DNA of 64,000 nt, taken from contig JAVLUZ010000227.1 in NCBI GenBank assembly GCA_036768485.1, positions 186,001 to 250,000 on the forward strand, given 5' to 3'. The notes under the pieces are model-generated. The model ran no database searches. It was not told the DNA's origin and saw nothing but the letters and a program-made list of their open reading frames with translations. Both the position numbers and the translations under genes were made by a program. Shown here in pieces: positions 11,301 to 20,084 of this stretch (position 1 is the stretch's first letter; each line of letters begins with the position of its first letter). Source of the stretch: Mermis nigrescens. Lineage: Eukaryota; Nematoda; Enoplea; Mermithida; Mermithidae.

Positions 11301-14300
11301 TTTTCGATCTTTGGTAGTGTATTATAGCTAATTTCTGGGTTTCTGACGCCAAAAAATACTAAAAATTATCTGAAAACGGCGCGAAGCGCCGAAAAATGTT
11401 GACATTTTTCCATTCTAAATGCAAATTCTGCCATTTTAAAGATATATAGGACAAATAATTTATCAGTTCGGAGCGAAGCGCCGAAAATTGTGGGAATTTT
11501 ACATCTTTTTACAGTTTTTGTCTTCCTAAAAATCTTTGTACATTTTGTACACACAAAATTTTTGGGCACTATAATATGGTATAGCAGCGACTTTAGTGTG
11601 GTAAAAACAGAGTTCTCCAACTTTTCATAGTGTGTTTTAGCTAATTTCTGGGTCTCTAAGGGTAAAAATCACTAAGAATCGTCTTAAAACGGCGCGAAGC
11701 GCCGAAAAATTTGACATTTTTACTTTTGAAATGCAATTTCTGCCATTATAAAGATATATAGAACACACAATTACTCATTTCGGCGCGAAGCGCCGAAATT
11801 TTCCCGAATTTTAGACCTTTTTTGCAATTTTTGTCTTCCCAAAAATCTTTGTACATGTACAAAGACGGTCCCGTAAAGTCTTTGTACATCGGGAAAAATC
11901 TTTGCCGAGTACAAAAAAAAACCGTGCCTTTAACGTCGCGCGACGAAAAAACGGATTGAATTTAAGTTAATATTTATTGACTAAAAAAATTTTAAGTCAA
12001 CATTATGTTTTTCGTAGAAAAATCGTTGTCAAGTTTGCACCTTAATCACCAGTGTTGATCGCAAATGGACGGGGTAGGAGGAATATGGGTCCATAAAAAT
12101 CCGAAAAACCCTAAGAATCTGGTAGACCCATAATTGATATTTTGTCGATTTTTTGCGATTGTACTCCCACCAGACCATAGGTGGGCGGCACCAAAATTCT
12201 GGAGGGGGCTGCAAGATTTTTTTAAAGGTCAAAAAAATGGCCTTAAAAATGGTGGTATGGCGAAAAAAACTCCTTTTTTCAACGTTTCTCATCGAGCACT
12301 ATCCATCGGCATCAAAAATTGTGAAAAAAACGAAAAATTTTCTAAAATTGAATTCTGAAGGGGGTAATTTGGTTTCTGAGGGGGTATTTTGGTTTCACGG
12401 GGGAGGTACATACATACCTCCCAAACCCCTCACGCCCAGGTATGCACCAGACTCTCAGAATTCGGTAAACCTAGCCAAGTATTTCATTACTGCTCCTAAC
12501 ATTTCGGCGATTTTCGGACTTTTGTTAATTTTTTCCGACAATCGAAACAAGTGTATTTTGTTATTATAAGATGCTTTTAATTCCGCAATTTCTGTCCGAA
12601 TTTCACATTGAGCAACGCCAATCCTTTGGATAATAATAGTCCGACTGACAAACACAGTGATCGACATCCGTTCCATTCAATTGCTTAAAATTTTGAATTT
12701 TGATTTCTACTAGTTTGTGTTCACCTTATGATTTTTTTCGTAATGAGCATGCATTATTTTAAAATTCTTTGCTTTTTTCTGCTCTCATACTATATGCAGC
12801 TTAATAATTCAGCATTCATTTTTTCATAATAGTTTCCAGTCGATCAAGAAAATATCGGCCAGCTGGAATACATTCCTTTGAGCGGCATAAAACGACAGTT
12901 TTTTCCGTACAGATTTATGAAGTCGTACCAGCAACCCTTCGTAAGTTTCGTACGTATTTAGTCAGTGGCGGATCCAGGATTTCCGTAAGGGGGCGGTTTT
13001 TCGAGTCAAAAATAAGTCAAAAGCATATATGATCTTGGGAGGCGGTTTGGGGGTTTTATTTCACCCTCTCCTTCTTCATAAATCTTTTCACCGCCCCAGA
13101 ATTGGCGATTTTTCGAAAGTTTCCAAAACTTACCAAAAATTCGTAGAAAAGGTCTGTTTTAAGTGTTTCAGCTATCTCTTTGCTCAATGTGTCAAATTTT
13201 TGGCGCTTCACGCCATATACTCATTTTTAGACTTTATTTTGTTCAATTTTCTCGATTCTTTCCATTTTTTGTTGTATTTTTATGCTCTAAAAAGTGCATC
13301 GTCAGAAACGTCGGAAAACGATGTTTTTGACGCATATCTACCATTTTTGAGCCCAAACAAGGCACTTTAAAATTTCACCCCCCCCTAAATTCCCACGCTG
13401 TGCATGTCAAAACCCGCTATTTATGTGCAGATTAGCGTTTTTCGGCGTTTTACATAAATTTTGAAAGATCTTTGAGGGTCGAAGAGTTGAAGGTAAGGGC
13501 GTAGAAACATCACTTGTCGACGTTTCTCGTCAAGCTCTTCCGAGTGGTATCGAAAATGCAACAAAAAATCCTCGAAAATTCAATACTGGGGTCTGCTGGA
13601 TTCTTCTTCTTCGAATTCGAGGAGTCCAAACCATACGTGGGTAGCAACCGAATTCTGGTGGGTCCGACGAGACAAAATTGCGTAAAATAGCATCAGAAAT
13701 TTCATTCTGGGGCTATCGATTTTTGGGAGTCTTTCAGATTCTGTGGAGAGACAAAAAATATAAAAAATATATTTAAATATAAAAAATATATATATAAATA
13801 TATGTAATCTCGAAAATTAAATTTTTGTAAATTTTTCTATTGGAATTCTGTAAAATAACATGAAAAATTTAATTCTTATGCTAACAATTTTTTTGATCTT
13901 TACATTCTATGGAGAAATAAAAGAAATATATAAAGAATATATTAAAATATATATATATAATATAAAAAATATATATATAAAAAAATATATAAAAATGTAT
14001 ACTCCCCTCAGAATTCAATTTTTGAAAATTTTTTTCGCAATTTTTCGATGTCAATGGGTAGTCGATGAGAAACGTTAAAGAAAGTTGTTTTTTTCCGCCA
14101 TACCACCATTTTTAAGACAATTTTTTGTCCTTTGAAAAATCTTGCACTCCCAGAATTTTGACGCTGCCCATGTATGGTCGTCTCGTCCCCCTCCATCCCT
14201 CCAAAGCCAGTAAATTTTTGACCCCACCCCCGATTTTTTAATTTTTGGGCTATTTTCGGCCAAAAATTGGAGGTCCTCCCCCGATTTGGCCGGGGACCTC

Positions 14301-15230
14301 TCTCCTAAAATTTTGAGCTTTTACATGTATGGTCTAGGCCATTCTTGCACAGCAACGAAATTCTGGGTGTATGGTTGGGTGAAATCGGTTTCAGCTTTTG
14401 GGTGTGCATGACCCCCTACGCCAACGTATGGTCCAGACCAGACTTCCGCGTTGGTGGTTCGGGGTCTAGAACCCCAGATTGGAAAAATGCTAAATTTTTG
14501 GCAAAATGAAGGCCAAAAACGGGTGAAAATCGAACGTTTTCTTTAAAACAGCTTTGACCAGAGACTGCGGAATAACGTAGTTTTAATGCTATTTTTAGCG
14601 TTTAATACAACTTCTTGTGGTCATTTTGGCAAGAAAGCGCGATTTTTAATTCCTCTCACATTGGCTGACCGTTAGTTAGATCGGTCAAGCTATGCACGTA
14701 CCTATGATGGTCCATACCTCCCCATCGACCATTTATGGCCCGAAATGCCCTCTCGACCACACCTGGGCGCGGGGGGGGGTCCGGGGGTATGCACCCCTCG
14801 AGAAACCAAAATAACCACCAGAAACCGAAATATCCCCCAGAATTTAATTTTTGGCATTTTTTTTGTTATTTTTTCGCGATTTTTTGATGCCAATGAATAG
14901 TGCTCGTTTTGAAACGTTGAAAAATGGTGTTTTTTGCCATACCACCATTTTTAAGGCCATTTTTTTACCTTTGAAAAGTCTTGCAATCCCAGAATTTTGG
15001 TGCCGCCCGCCTATGCTCTCGACCCCCCTTCCCACGCCCAAGTTAGGGAGTGACGGTTTGATCCAACGTTTTATTTGTAGGCTATGGTCAAATTTAAAGG
15101 GCTTCGCGAAGGTATCCTTGTTCAAGTAGAATGCAAAGCCTACGCCTACAATATTATTCACGATCGACCCAACCGACTGGGCATGATTCATTTTGAAATG
15201 CTCCGCTTGGTCTCCAATAAGACGAGTTAG
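5251..15230 (+). CDS. Na+/K+-transporting ATPase subunit beta, 3' portion (five exons, gene span)
   Basis: Five + strand exons (5251-5367, 7911-8083, 9508-9618, 12833-12940, 15081-15230) join into about 218 residues. They match the extracellular domain of the P-type Na+/K+ ATPase beta subunit, the single-pass chaperone and regulatory partner of the alpha pump at the plasma membrane. Family signatures in order are LGYQPW, CVFDL, a GCGPPHFGF-like block, ACEGE, DQENIGQLEY and VECKAY. Six cysteines are present (LRKC, TDAC, GGCG, GEPC, ACEG, VECKAY), the number needed for the three conserved disulfides. NQS and NKT are possible N-glycosylation sites. The N-terminal cytoplasmic tail and transmembrane segment (about 80 residues) were not found in bases 1-5250 and probably lie upstream. 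Reading phases agree across all junctions, but the exon 2/3 donor is non-canonical. The paralogue (beta1, beta2 or nervana-like) cannot be assigned. Confidence 0.92.
5456..6315. mobile_element. Family E element interrupted by a family C element
   Basis: It opens with caaggtcagggtcgacaggg and closes with catatgtgcatgcatg, as do the copies at 31440, 48616 and 54475. A family C element (5853-6294) splits its 3' end at the cccctcat / cccttcac site. It lies in the intron after ATPase beta exon a. Confidence 0.6.
5853..6294. mobile_element. Family C hAT-like element nested in family E
   Basis: Ends are CAGTGCGTTTTTTGTACTC and GTACAAAAAAACACTG, which are inverted. Both ends contain tttgtacatgtacaaa. 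Flanks CCCCTCAT and CCCTTCAC match at 6 of 8. The interior has gcgccgaaatgagtaatt and the gacgcttcgcgccg hairpin motif. Confidence 0.75.
6914..7178 (-). mobile_element. MITE family B copy, shortened
   Basis: This inverted copy runs from cttgattcgtggtggagg through ttccagcgcttcgcgct to ggaattcccgtgatgtgcat. The internal part is shorter than in other copies. Confidence 0.5.
7197..7627 (+). mobile_element. MITE family B copy
   Basis: It begins catgcacagcatgggaattc, carries a perfect ggcgcgaagcgcc at 7420-7432 and ends at ccaagatcatgta. It lies in the intron before ATPase beta exon b. Confidence 0.65.
7911..8083 (+). CDS. ATPase beta subunit, exon b
   Basis: Acceptor ttaaatgcag ends at 7910. The exon encodes YNQSGEGLRKC, then TDACVFDLTEFEKGGCGPP and HFGFDKGEPCVVLTLNK. 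It holds four of the six conserved cysteines and the FDL/GCGPP signature of the family. Its 3' end is set by protein continuity with exon c (LNK then LLAWEP). The bases after AAG are CTACGT, not GTACGT, so the donor is non-canonical as sequenced. Confidence 0.88.
8570..8895 (-). repeat. Dispersed repeat (family R), inverted copy
   Basis: It shares aggataatgcttctccc, the gcgcttgtgccaaatgg block and ttaaatacagccctcag with the copies near 860-1000, 30755 and 55605. Boundaries are approximate. Confidence 0.4.
9000..9404 (-). mobile_element. MITE family B copy
   Basis: This inverted copy runs from catgatctgtggtggctt to aattcccatgctgtgcatg and has gcgcttcgcgtcatatactc internally. It ends about 100 bases upstream of ATPase beta exon c. 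Confidence 0.6.
9508..9618 (+). CDS. ATPase beta subunit, exon c
   Basis: The exon follows gttctag and precedes gtactg. It is 37 codons, phase 0 to phase 0, beginning LLAWEPVSFPEGSVPAALPP and ending DVAVACEGE. CEGE is the conserved motif with the fifth cysteine. The length matches the homologous stretch of vertebrate beta subunits. Confidence 0.88.
9689..10153. mobile_element. MITE family A, outer copy with perfect 8-bp TSD
   Basis: The element is flanked by GTAAGGAC on both sides (9681-9688 and 10154-10161). It begins CCTACCTGGGCG, ends CTGCCTACGTATG and is split by a second, inverted family A copy at 9708-9927. Confidence 0.88.
9708..9927. mobile_element. MITE family A, inner copy inserted into another family A copy
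   Basis: It begins CATACGTGGGCAGC and ends CACGCCCAGGTGTG, the opposite orientation to the outer copy. Flanks GTGGGGGG and GTTGGGGG match at 7 of 8. The pair forms a long inverted repeat. Confidence 0.82.
10622..10716 (+). pseudogene. Orphan exon-like fragment resembling the ATPase beta C-terminal region
   Basis: After attttctcag there is an open segment with two leading bases, 30 codons and a TAG stop, reading GTPFVILHEPEIKNGIIVEV and onward. It resembles the residues across the exon d/e junction (PF then AMVKFKGLREGILVQVE), with the pattern PF-V-x(7)-GI-V-V. Its entry phase matches neither exon c nor exon d, so it cannot be spliced in frame from them. It may be a decayed duplicate of the C-terminal region or a chance resemblance. 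Confidence 0.3.
10749..10908. mobile_element. 160-bp hAT-like MITE (family P) with perfect TSD
   Basis: TSD ATACAGAC is at 10741-10748 and 10909-10916. The termini are CAGGCACGT and ACGTGCCTG, perfect inverted repeats. A related copy lies at 62823-62980. Confidence 0.88.
10918..11130. repeat. Dispersed repeat (family D) copy
   Basis: Contains gttgtccccatcccccaaag, a ttttggccgatttcagcc block and tttcgagccgttacgtgta. These are shared with the copies at 14175, 16783, 29092, 42655, 45545, 48205 and 51405. Confidence 0.45.
11165..11926. mobile_element. Family C hAT-like element with perfect TSD
   Basis: TSD CCTTTAAC is at 11157-11164 and 11927-11934. The left end is CAGTG followed by a T run and tgtacaaggtcc; the right end is gccgagtacaaa to CCGTG. 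The interior holds two tandem copies of the block with gcgcgaagcgccg and a 'gtagtgt..tagctaatttctgg' segment, the same unit amplified at 59000-60330. Confidence 0.88.
12176..12444. mobile_element. MITE family A copy with perfect TSD
   Basis: TSD CACCAGAC is at 12168-12175 and 12445-12452. It begins CATAGGTGGGCGGC and ends ACGCCCAGGTATG. It lies in the intron before ATPase beta exon d. Confidence 0.9.
12833..12940 (+). CDS. ATPase beta subunit, exon d
   Basis: The acceptor is cataatag at 12832; a nearby alternative cag at 12839 would break the frame. Donor gtaagt starts at 12941. The exon is 36 codons in phase 0: FPVDQENIGQLEYIPL and onward, ending SYQQPF. It corresponds to the ENIG-x-x-x-Y-x-P and FPYY region of the family. 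Confidence 0.9.
13024..13405 (-). mobile_element. MITE family B copy with near-perfect TSD
   Basis: Flanks GTCAAAAG and GTCAAAAC match at 7 of 8. It begins CATATATGATCTTGGG and ends CACGCTGTGCATG. This is the best evidence that family B also makes 8-bp duplications. Confidence 0.75.
13750..13990. repeat. AT-rich low-complexity tract
   Basis: Runs of ATA and TATATA units recur around 13755-13805 and 13920-13995, with a diverged duplicate of an 'aaatttaattcttatgc' type segment between them. No coding content. Confidence 0.6.
13995..14173. mobile_element. MITE family A fragment, 5' truncated
   Basis: The copy starts inside the element at tcagaattcaatttttg and runs to gctgcccatgtatg. The usual other terminus is missing and AT-rich sequence takes its place. 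Confidence 0.6.
14175..14330. repeat. Dispersed repeat (family D) copy
   Basis: Contains aagccagtaaatttttgacc, ccaaaaattggaggtcc and aaaattttgagcttttacatg, the family D order. Confidence 0.45.
14758..15015. mobile_element. MITE family A copy with perfect TSD, next to ATPase beta last exon
   Basis: TSD CTCTCGAC is at 14750-14757 and 15016-15023. It begins CACACCTGGGCGCG and ends GCCGCCCGCCTATG. It ends 65 bases before terminal exon e, leaving little room for the branch point and pyrimidine tract. Confidence 0.9.
15081..15230 (+). CDS. ATPase beta subunit, terminal exon e
   Basis: Acceptor ttatttgtag ends at 15080. The exon encodes 49 residues and a TAG stop: AMVKFKGLREGILVQVECKA, then AYNIIHDRPNRLGMIHFEM and LRLVSNKTS. 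It carries the sixth conserved cysteine in the ECKAY motif. A MITE ends only 65 bases upstream of this exon. The first clear AATAAA downstream is at 15968, which would give a long 3' UTR, though this is not proven. Confidence 0.92.
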   Translation, partial: AMVKFKGLREGILVQVECKAYAYNIIHDRPNRLGMIHFEMLRLVSNKTS

Positions 15231-16208
15231 CAACGAATTTCAGTCGAGTTATCAATGATGAATTTAACGTTTCACGCGCAAACCTGATTTCTCCCTTCCC
15301 TTAGAGCACGTTCTATTTTTAGCACAATTCTTTTGATGGCAAAACAAATATATTGATGGGCGAATCGTTTGGAGTTATGTACATAAGACTGTTCTAATTT
15401 AATTAAACCACGCAGCATAACAGGTTTGCGCGTCACGCTCCATCATTACATCAGCCGCTTCTTATACGGAGCCCGATTTCGTGTTATTGATTGTTATGGA
15501 ATCAATTTTTTCCCTTCTTTCTCCCAATTTGGCGACTTTTTAGCGATTTTTCCACGTACGACACTTGCGTATTTAGTTAGTTACGTGTTCGCAATCGTTC
15601 CTAGTAATACACCTGTTATTATCTATATTTAACATGTTCAAGTAATAATGTCAAAATTTTTCCGAATAATTGTGTTGTTTACTCGAAATTGTATCAAAAT
15701 GGTGCTAAAAAATCTCAGCTTGTCGGCCGGATTGATCGATTTCTGCCTTTTTTATCGTAAAAGCGACATTAGACACACTCGAAATGGGCTTAAATTTCGT
15801 TAAAACGCGGTCATAGCACGAAACAGCGTTTTACGTCGGTTATTTTGACCGTTTTCGTCATTCGGCTTGCAAAAAACGCGAATGCTAAATTTCACCATGT
15901 TTTATCCTTGCTACTTTTATGACAATTTGGGGTAGTCCGCTTTCTGTTTACAGTCTCACGGAACATTAATAAACGATCAAAAGCTAGTAGAATTCATAGA
16001 TGCGCAAGGTCAAGTTGGCAAACGAGGGGTAAAGTCGAAATTTTGGGGTCAGGGAGAGGTAAAATCCAGGATTTTTACTACAGTAAACTGAGTTTTGGGC
16101 TATTTTGACGTCAAATTCGCATGGAAATACACTGTTTTTGGCTCTAATTGCTCGACAGTACGTAACTTTTGGACTGTTTAGCGGGCAGGGGGGGGGTAAA
16201 AATACCGA
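15231..16208. other. Downstream of ATPase beta gene, no gene recognised
   Basis: This is the 3' UTR and flanking sequence of the ATPase beta gene. An AATAAA is at 15968-15973. From about 16000 the sequence resembles family E (caaggtcaag, then a long a/t-rich body). No coherent coding segment was recognised. Confidence 0.5.
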
Positions 16209-16442
16209 CACATGGGCGTGGGGGCAGGGGGTCGTGGGTATGCACTCCCAGAAGGTCGAACACTGCCGGAATTCAATTCTTCAATTTTTTTGTTTTTTTC
16301 GCAATTTTTGTATGTCAATGGATAGTGCTCGATGAGAAACGTTGAAAAATTGTGTTTTTTCGCCGTACCACCATTTTGAAGACAATTTTTGACCTTCGAA
16401 AAATCTTGCACCCCACCAGAATTTCGGTGCTGCCCAATTATG
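16209..16442. mobile_element. MITE family A copy
   Basis: It begins CACATGGGCGTGGGGG, ends GCTGCCCAATTATG and has the full family core. A clean TSD was not visible. Confidence 0.7.
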
Positions 16443-16782
16443 GTAATATCTTCCTCTCACCCCTCCCTTTGTGTATGCATGGTAGAATTTGCTTTTTACT
16501 TTAATCTTATTTCCCAGATATGCCTCATATGATTGTCTCATTCCATTTTTTAAACTTCGAATAGGCAGCTGACTTAATGAGACGTGTTTTCATATTTAGC
16601 GATTTTTTTGATTAGAATTTTCGACATGAATATTGCCTGCGAGTTTACATTTATTATAATATAAGGGACATTGACATTTCACGACGTTGAAAATCTAAAA
16701 ATATCCAATTTAAATTTTTGTTTCATGCTTTTCTCGACTAATCTCATTCTCGAACAGCGTACAAGTAATTTTGACATTTCAG

Positions 16783-16994
16783 CTGGTGCCATGCATGTGG
16801 GGGACCCCGGCTAATTTTAGGGGAGGGGTGGAGTAAATGACATCCAATTTTTAGGACGAAAATGCCAAAAGAAACACGTAAAAATGGCCAAAACATGCAA
16901 TTTTTTTCCAAAATTGGGGGGTCAAAAATGGGTAACGCCCGACTTTGCATTTGGGGATCCCCCTCGAACCCCACCCCTGTTTCATGTATGGCTG
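16783..16994. repeat. Dispersed repeat (family D) copy
   Basis: Carries ggggaccccggctaatttta, then aatgacatccaatttttagg and a gaaccccacccctgtttcatg end. The same order occurs inverted at 48205-48440. Confidence 0.5.
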
Positions 16995-18870
16995 GTGCTC
17001 ATTGCTCCTTTTACTTTAATTCTTTGCCTCATCATCTGTCGTCACGTATTAGATATTTTGCCTGTTCAGTAGCCGTGAAGCCCGATCGCATTCGCGTATC
17101 GCTGTACAAACTTATATAATAAAAACGTATGCTGGAGTAGAACAGACGTAAATTTGAATTAGTCACGTTCAGTTTATCACCGCGTTTTGTAATTTTTGTA
17201 CACAGCAGCGTGTTTTTCCTCGTAGTAGTCGTTTTTTAAAGCTCAAGTGGTCTGATCATTGTTCATATAGGTAAATAAGAGTGTAATTTTTTATTTTGGT
17301 GCGATTTTGTGCATGCTCGTTCGTTCGTTGCACCTTGTTTTTTTGACCTTGGCATCACTTCCAATTTTTATGTCAGTCGAGCGATTTTCTATTCCTCTGA
17401 GTTAAAAGTCATGAATTTCCTGTTTCTGTGGCAAAAGATAAGCTGTTGACGTGAACAATATTTTTTTAGTGACGAGTGTCCCTCTTCAGGGAGGAGGGGT
17501 AAAAGTTCAAAAAACTCAGTCATGGTTATAAAAAATTGTCACATTTTGTCTCAATTTTTAAAAATTTGTCTATTCTGCAGGGTTGAGGTGAAAAATTTTC
17601 GTTGAGGCGTTCAGTCTTTAGCAAAGTCGAGCTCAACGTTGTATCCTACTGCGTATTTCACGTCTCTGAGGTTTGAGTTTCACGCCTAAATGACGGTGGA
17701 GGGTTTATACTTATTCGCACAAAAATACGTTATCTAAATACGACGTGTAACCTTATACATAAACCTACCGATTTTTGTGCGCCAGTTCGTCGAATAGCCG
17801 ACAAAATTAGCGGCATTTTATTCATTTTATTTCGCGTCCTCTGGTTAATCTTTGCATCGGTTCTCACGTTCTCAGAGTTGTTCTACGAACGTCATCCGCA
17901 AACAGAGTTTAGGTCTTTGTAGAGCGACATTCATATGTATGCTTTGTACATTCAGGCGTTTCCTTGGTTTACTGCGGCGATTAATATAGAAAACGTCCCG
18001 TTTAATATGTATAATAAAATTACATGGCACGTGTTTTGAAGCTGGATAATCAGTCCGTAAGTAAGTACTTGCATAAGATAGACGTCTTGTTTGTTCGTGC
18101 CAACTTTCTGATCTTATTTGTCAGCAAGACAGACATGCACATGAGGTTAAAGGCGCTCAGAAGGACAATATTCACTGCGGGGGCATAGGGCGAACAACGG
18201 ACAGAACGAAACTTTTGTAAATGCTTGTAATCGGCCATACTCTATTTATTTCATGAAACATTTTGCTACAATATTGTCTGACAATAGGCTATCCGGAGAT
18301 CGATTTTGTTAGCCAATTAAGCACTGAGAATTGATTTTTATGCGAAAGGTTTCGTGGAAAAAAATATCGAAATTCAGCAGGATGAAAAGGTGAAGTGACG
18401 CATTGTATATGTTCACGCATGAGGGCTTAGACCCCCGAGAATTCGAAATGAACTCGCAAGTTACGACAGACCCCAGAATTGAATCTCCGATCTTACATAT
18501 AATTATTTTCAATGTTTTGACTCGCCCTATCATGACCACGCACACGAGTGCCAGATGCTGAATACCCCACACCCTTCTCAAAAATTGACAATCCCAATTG
18601 TGCTTTTTTGGCAATTTTTCCCCATCGGATCCCCAAAATCTGGTTGCTGTCCACATGATTAAGTCCAGATCCTGAGAATTTGGTCGCTGCCCACGCATAA
18701 TCTTGTCTAGAAAAAATAAGCTTTTTCTGTTTAGGTTGAGCACTGGTCTGGTCTCGGTGCAGTTCGTCTCCCCTGAGCGGCAGTAGCAGCATTAAGCAGC
18801 TCAAGTTTGTGCGACTGATAGTGGTGTAAGTGTGGTGCACATACACACTCATCGAGCTCATGCGCTGTTA
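16995..18870. other. Largely unique intergenic DNA
   Basis: Apart from the short minus-strand ORF at 18050-18238 and a few diverged pieces near 18420-18690 resembling family A phrases (ccccagaattgaatc), nothing was recognised. Confidence 0.4.
18050..18238 (-). CDS. Hypothetical short ORF, 62 codons
   Basis: The ATG at 18238 opens a 62-codon frame starting MADYKHLQKF, with a hydrophobic stretch (VNIVLLSAFNLMCMSVLL) and a basic tail. It lies in a rare stretch without recognised repeats (about 17000-18800). No family was recognised and no neighbouring exon supports it, so it may be chance. Confidence 0.2.
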   Translation of the reverse strand: MADYKHLQKFRSVRCSPYAPAVNIVLLSAFNLMCMSVLLTNKIRKLARTNKTSILCKYLLTD

Positions 18871-18871
18871 T

Positions 18872-18990
18872 TTTCCCGTCAGCTCGTTTTGCTGTTATGG
18901 ATGTGCTTTCCCGTCAGCTTGTTTCGCTGTTCAGATGTGCTTCCCCAGCAGCTCGTTTTGCTGTTATGGATGTGCTTTCCTGTCAGCTCG
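18872..18990. repeat. Tandem repeat, about 35-bp unit, 3.5 copies
   Basis: Units read tttcccgtcagctcgttttg / ctgttatggatgtgc, then tttcccgtcagcttgtttcg and ttccccagcagctcgttttg, with a partial fourth copy tttcctgtcagctcg. Spacing is 34-35 bases. Confidence 0.75.
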
Positions 18991-19199
18991 CTATTTATAG
19001 CTTTTGCGCTTCAACCCGTCGAGATGACGTTTCATCTCCGGCTTGAGTAGCGCAAATTTTCAGGTAGTTGAGCACTTGTTCGGCTCGCTCAAGCCACCGA
19101 ACATTGCGCAGTGGCGGGTCTTCGGACTTGCCCAGTTTTTAGGCTTCTCAATTACAGTCGTTTAAGTCAGACAAACACGTGGTTTCGTGCTCGGTGTAA

Positions 19200-20084
19200 G
19201 GGCCGGTGTAGCGTCGTTAAGTGTCCGGGCGGTAAAGTGTCCGGCCGGACACTACGATGCGGCAAAGTGTCCGGCGGACACATTACGATGAGCAGTAAAG
19301 TGTCCGGCCTTGCCGTAAAGTGTCCGGGTCATGTTCTTATTTTTCGTAACAGTAGCGAAGTTGCATATGCATGTATGTACATATTCAACAATAAACTGAC
19401 TATTGTTTACGCACAATGCAATGCTGTGACCTTTGACCACTTGTTATGATCAAAAATCGTATGACTTTTTGGTTGCTTCTGATGCATAAATATTCTGGAG
19501 TTCATTTAAAATATTTGGCCGTTATCGAAAGTGCGTTGCGAATCGGAGGCTCTGATACTCCAAAGTTTCTAAAAAATATCTTTGAATTTCGGCGGTTAAT
19601 CGAAAGGTTGGTGAAATATTCGGAATTAGAATTATAGGAACCACATATTCCACAAAGCGCCGAATTTTTAAGGATTTCACGTCAGACATGCAATTTTACA
19701 ATTTTTTGCACATTGTCTTCACCTTTCAATAATTTTTCGGCCACGAGGGGCTGGGCTGGGCGCCACCGCCCCTGAAAATATGGCCCTGTGTCTATATCAG
19801 CATTTTTACGTGACATCACCTGCTTCTCTTTATTTCGTTTCGCTTAGTTACTTTGTCAATTCGCTGTAAATAAAAATTTGTCTTGGTACCTAATTTTGCA
19901 TCATTCCAAGAATCATGTAGTGCAGCAAAAAATCGTCTGTGCTTAATTGTTTCATTATCTTAACCAGCAAGAGCATTCCTAAATGACATTACGCTACACA
20001 AACATAGGCCGGACACTTTACGGCATCTTAAAGTGTCCGGTCAAACACTTTACGATGCCGGACACTTTACCGCGTGACACCGGC
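19200..20084. mobile_element. DNA transposon with inverted TAAAGTGTCCGG arrays
   Basis: At least five AAGTGTCCGG motifs lie at the left end (19210-19330) and three or more inverted copies at the right end (20005-20075). The termini GCCGGTGT and ACACCGGC are inverted, with TAA on both sides. A 3-bp TAA flank and GGGCCGGTG start would fit PIF/Harbinger, but the superfamily is not settled. No transposase was recognised inside. Confidence 0.6.

Noticed and set aside
12153..12569. Recurrent ORFs with peptides like MVVWRKTPFF and HRALSIGIKK (also at 9700, 25044, 33720, 36058, 37338)
   Set aside because: These are translations of the conserved family A MITE core in several frames; copies shift frame freely, so they are not a protein family.
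18309..18861. Long minus-strand open frames
   Set aside because: They contain MITE-like phrases (gaattcggtcgctgcccac type) and show no recognisable domain.
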